From JANJWP01 sp964540725 (GTDB taxonomy: Bacteria; Patescibacteriota; Gracilibacteria; BD1-5; UBA2023), in the NCBI GenBank assembly GCA_964540725.1, contig CAZINU010000012.1, positions 1 to 25,509 of the forward strand: a stretch of DNA of 25,509 bases. Direction: 5' to 3'. The notes under the pieces were generated by a model. It ran no database searches. It was given only the letters and a program-made list of their open reading frames with translations, and had not been told where the DNA came from. Position numbers and translations under genes: made by a program. Below, piece after piece: positions 24,019 through 25,509 of this stretch. Positions within the stretch are counted from its first letter, which is position 1. Every line of letters begins with the position of its first letter.

Positions 24019-24661
24019 TGCGGATGGTTTTTACGAATTCTTTTCCGAGCTTCCTCCGAACGGACGATACGTGGGCTTCGAGCGTGACCGAATCGAACGA
24101 CAGCGACTCTTCGGTTTCGCCCCAGACGGCCTCGAGAATGGCTCCCTTGTTTTTTGGGACGCCGCGGTGCTTCGCGAGGAATTCGACGACGCCGTATTCC
24201 TTCGCGGAAAGTTCGACCGGCGAACCGTCCTTCTCCACCCGCATTCGGCCGGAGTCGAGGGTAATGCCGGACCCGAGGTCGACCGTCGTTTCGACCGGCT
24301 TTTCCGAACGCCTCGCGAGCGTGCGGATTCGGGCGACGAGTTCTTCCATTTCGAAGGGTTTCGTCAGGTAGTCGTCGGCCCCCATTTCGAGCACTTCGAC
24401 CTTGTCGCCCAAGAGGGAGTCGGAGGTAAGCGCCAAAACGGGCGTCGAATCGCCGGATTCCCGGAGAGTCCGGAGGAACGGGCGACCGCCCATGATGGGC
24501 ATGTTCAAATCGAGCACGATGACCGAATACGGGTACGATCGGACTTTTCCGAGCGCTTCCTCCCCGTTGAACGCTTCGTCGGATTCGATCGAACGGAGCT
24601 TCAAATACGCCCGGACGTTGGAACGGAGCTTCGGATGGTCGTCGACGACGAGAACTCGCAT
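23996..24661 (-). CDS. OmpR/PhoB-family response regulator; in-frame TGA at a conserved Gly
   Basis: Reading TGA as Gly gives 221 residues. The receiver domain (1-115) has acidic residues at DD 7-8, phospho-acceptor Asp51 in VLDLNMP, the switch residue in ALTSD, and Lys101 in YLTKPFEMEEL. The winged-helix domain (about 122-221) has VELSAKEYGVVEFL, SVTLEAHVSSVRRKLG and then KTIRNV. The TGA at 24011-24013 (residue 217) is followed by YVIE and TAA at 23996-23998. In this family the protein ends with an (I/V)RG-GY-(L/I) hairpin, so TGA occupies the Gly of the Gly-Tyr pair. This is the best single proof in the window that TGA means Gly. It is first in the operon with the kinase and the MsrQ-like gene. 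CGG and CGC codons serve as its Arg residues. Confidence 0.95.
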
Positions 24662-24691
24662 GCGGGCGGCGTAAAAAGGAAGTACGCCCCT

Positions 24692-24720
24692 ACGATATCC
24701 GCGCGGAGGGGGTTTGCCAA
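24692..24720 (-). promoter_or_regulatory. Promoter of the two-component/MsrQ-like operon
   Basis: On the minus strand TTGGCA (24715-24720) and TATCGT (24692-24697) are separated by 17 bases, with the predicted start about 25 bases before the response-regulator ATG. Confidence 0.55.
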
Positions 24721-24747
24721 GTCGAACCGATTGGAAAATCGACGGTT

Positions 24748-24779
24748 TTCAAGTTCGCTTCAAGTTCAGGAGCGATACT
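24748..24779 (+). promoter_or_regulatory. Direct repeats TTCAAGTTC at the -35 of the secreted-protein promoter
   Basis: TTCAAGTTC occurs at 24748-24756 and again at 24759-24767, exactly 11 bp apart. GATACT (24774-24779) follows at -10 distance from the first repeat, and no other -35 is evident. Paired half-sites with an 11-bp period replacing the -35 are the classic layout of promoters activated by OmpR/PhoB-type regulators. Such a regulator is encoded divergently next door. Confidence 0.6.
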
Positions 24780-24843
24780 GTCGGCGTACCTTCCGCGGAG
24801 GTACGTTCGAAAACGGACGCGTTACTTCCTTATTTTCACCACT

Positions 24844-25419
24844 ATGAAAACCCCCATGAAAACGTTGATCGCGGCATCGGCGGCAATCGCCGTTCCGGCG
24901 ATCGCCCTGGCCGCCCCCTCCTTCTCCGGATTCGGAGGATTCGGATTCGGCGCCGACGATTCGTCCGTCCGCCCGGGAATGGGCATGTTCCGGAACGCCG
25001 GAGGATCCGGCGCGACCGTTCCGACGAAGATTCGGGAAGCCCTCGCCGCCAGCGGCGTCACCCTCCCGAGCGACGCGGATATTTCGAGCGCCCACGCCAC
25101 CATGCGATCGGTCGCCGAGGCCCGGAGGAATTTCGAAGAAACCGACGCCGACCGCGCCGCGTTGAAGGCGATTCGCGAAGAGGCGGCCAAGAAAGAGCGC
25201 GAGTATCTCCGTTCGAGGGGCGTAGCCCTTCCGAACGAAGAAGAAATCGCCAAGGCCGCCGCCACGCACGCCCGGATGTCCGAAGCCATGCAAACCGTGG
25301 GCCCGAAAATGGGCAAACGCGGCATGCGCGGAGGCCAGCACGGCGGCATGCGCGGAAATTCCGAGGGATTCGGAGGATGGGAGGGCGGCGGAATGGGTGG
25401 CGGATTCCGCCACCGCTAG
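24844..25419 (+). CDS. Small exported Met/Gly-rich helical protein
   Basis: This 191-residue protein has a signal peptide (TLIAASAAIAVPAIALAA, likely cleaved near residue 24). A Gly/Phe-rich segment (FSGFGGFGFG) is followed by a charged helical middle (about 55-140) with two related blocks, ASGVTLPSDADI and SRGVALPNEEEI, and a Gly/Met/Arg/His-rich tail carrying about six Met. I do not recognise a family. An exported small helical protein divergent from a two-component system resembles the CpxP/Spy or PepSY-type arrangement, but no LTxxQ motif is visible. The tail could bind metal or act as an oxidizable Met pool; this is inference. The second ATG at 24856 is an alternative start. The stop is TAG, followed by a strong terminator. 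Confidence 0.8.
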   Translation: MKTPMKTLIAASAAIAVPAIALAAPSFSGFGGFGFGADDSSVRPGMGMFRNAGGSGATVPTKIREALAASGVTLPSDADISSAHATMRSVAEARRNFEETDADRAALKAIREEAAKKEREYLRSRGVALPNEEEIAKAAATHARMSEAMQTVGPKMGKRGMRGGQHGGMRGNSEGFGGWEGGGMGGGFRHR

Positions 25420-25444
25420 CCGCACGAGAAGCCTTTACGAATGA

Positions 25445-25472
25445 AAAAACCGGGCCTTTGGCCCGGTTTTTC
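25445..25472 (+). terminator. Rho-independent terminator after the secreted-protein gene
   Basis: AAAAACCGGGCC (25445-25456) pairs perfectly with GGCCCGGTTTTT (25460-25471) around a TTT loop. The symmetric A and T runs could let it work in both directions. The remaining bases to 25509 show nothing further. Confidence 0.92.
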
Positions 25473-25509
25473 CGTTTCGGATTTCCCGGCGTCCGAACCG
25501 GAAATCCGG

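Noticed and set aside
1..25509. CRISPR arrays, rRNA, tRNA or insertion sequences
   Set aside because: No regularly spaced repeats, no tRNA cloverleaf with a CCA-type end, no rRNA-like blocks and no transposase with flanking inverted repeats were found by eye. A dedicated tRNA scan could still find something I missed.

Overview
The window is a gene-dense bacterial chromosome segment, roughly 55-58% GC judged from sampled lines, with 22 protein genes (the first is only a 3' end). I see no rRNA, tRNA, CRISPR array or insertion sequence. The central observation is that TGA is a sense codon here, almost certainly glycine (NCBI code 25). Eight genes carry ten in-frame TGA codons, each followed in the same frame by sequence that completes the same protein. 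All 22 genes end in TAA (9) or TAG (13), none in TGA. The clearest site is residue 217 of the response regulator at 23996-24661, where TGA replaces the near-invariant Gly of the Gly-Tyr motif closing the OmpR-type winged helix. UGA=Gly is established for Ca. Absconditabacteria (SR1) and Ca. Gracilibacteria (BD1-5/GN02) of the Patescibacteria/CPR, so that is the likely lineage. The high GC, the scarcity of TGA relative to GGA, and the near absence of Shine-Dalgarno motifs are notable. Read with the standard code, eight genes would look truncated or split.

Layout. 1-745 (+): end of an azoreductase-like flavoprotein gene, then folA. 759-3487 (-): a long type IV pilus assembly ATPase (pilB) gene with one internal TGA and a -1 frame change at a T_TTT_TTA run. 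3733-9336 (+): valS, a tandem hot-dog-like protein, and a large unrecognised protein with a C-terminal membrane anchor. 9562-10371 (+): an AbiEi-like winged-helix regulator behind a promoter with direct repeats. 10434-12466 (-): a Xer-type recombinase and LexA. 12680-12817 (+): a 45-residue orphan. 12952-14857 (-): an operon of a zinc-ribbon protein, a membrane-anchored coiled-coil protein and MltG. 14917-16704 (-): an exported SLH/PKD/calcium-repeat surface protein. 16850-18679 (+): lemA and a DUF3137 partner gene. 18595-22034 (-): rimO and a PAS-GGDEF-EAL signalling protein. 22116-24661 (-): an operon of response regulator, sensor kinase and MsrQ-like heme membrane protein. 24844-25419 (+), divergent from it: a small exported Met/Gly-rich protein whose promoter carries 11-bp-spaced direct repeats at its -35 region.

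Functionally the segment mixes housekeeping genes (valS, folA, rimO, lexA, xer, mltG) with envelope and surface functions (pilus motor, S-layer-like protein, LemA/DUF3137) and envelope signalling (two-component system, cyclic-di-GMP-type protein). The two-component system, the heme membrane protein and the divergent secreted protein look like one envelope stress or redox module.
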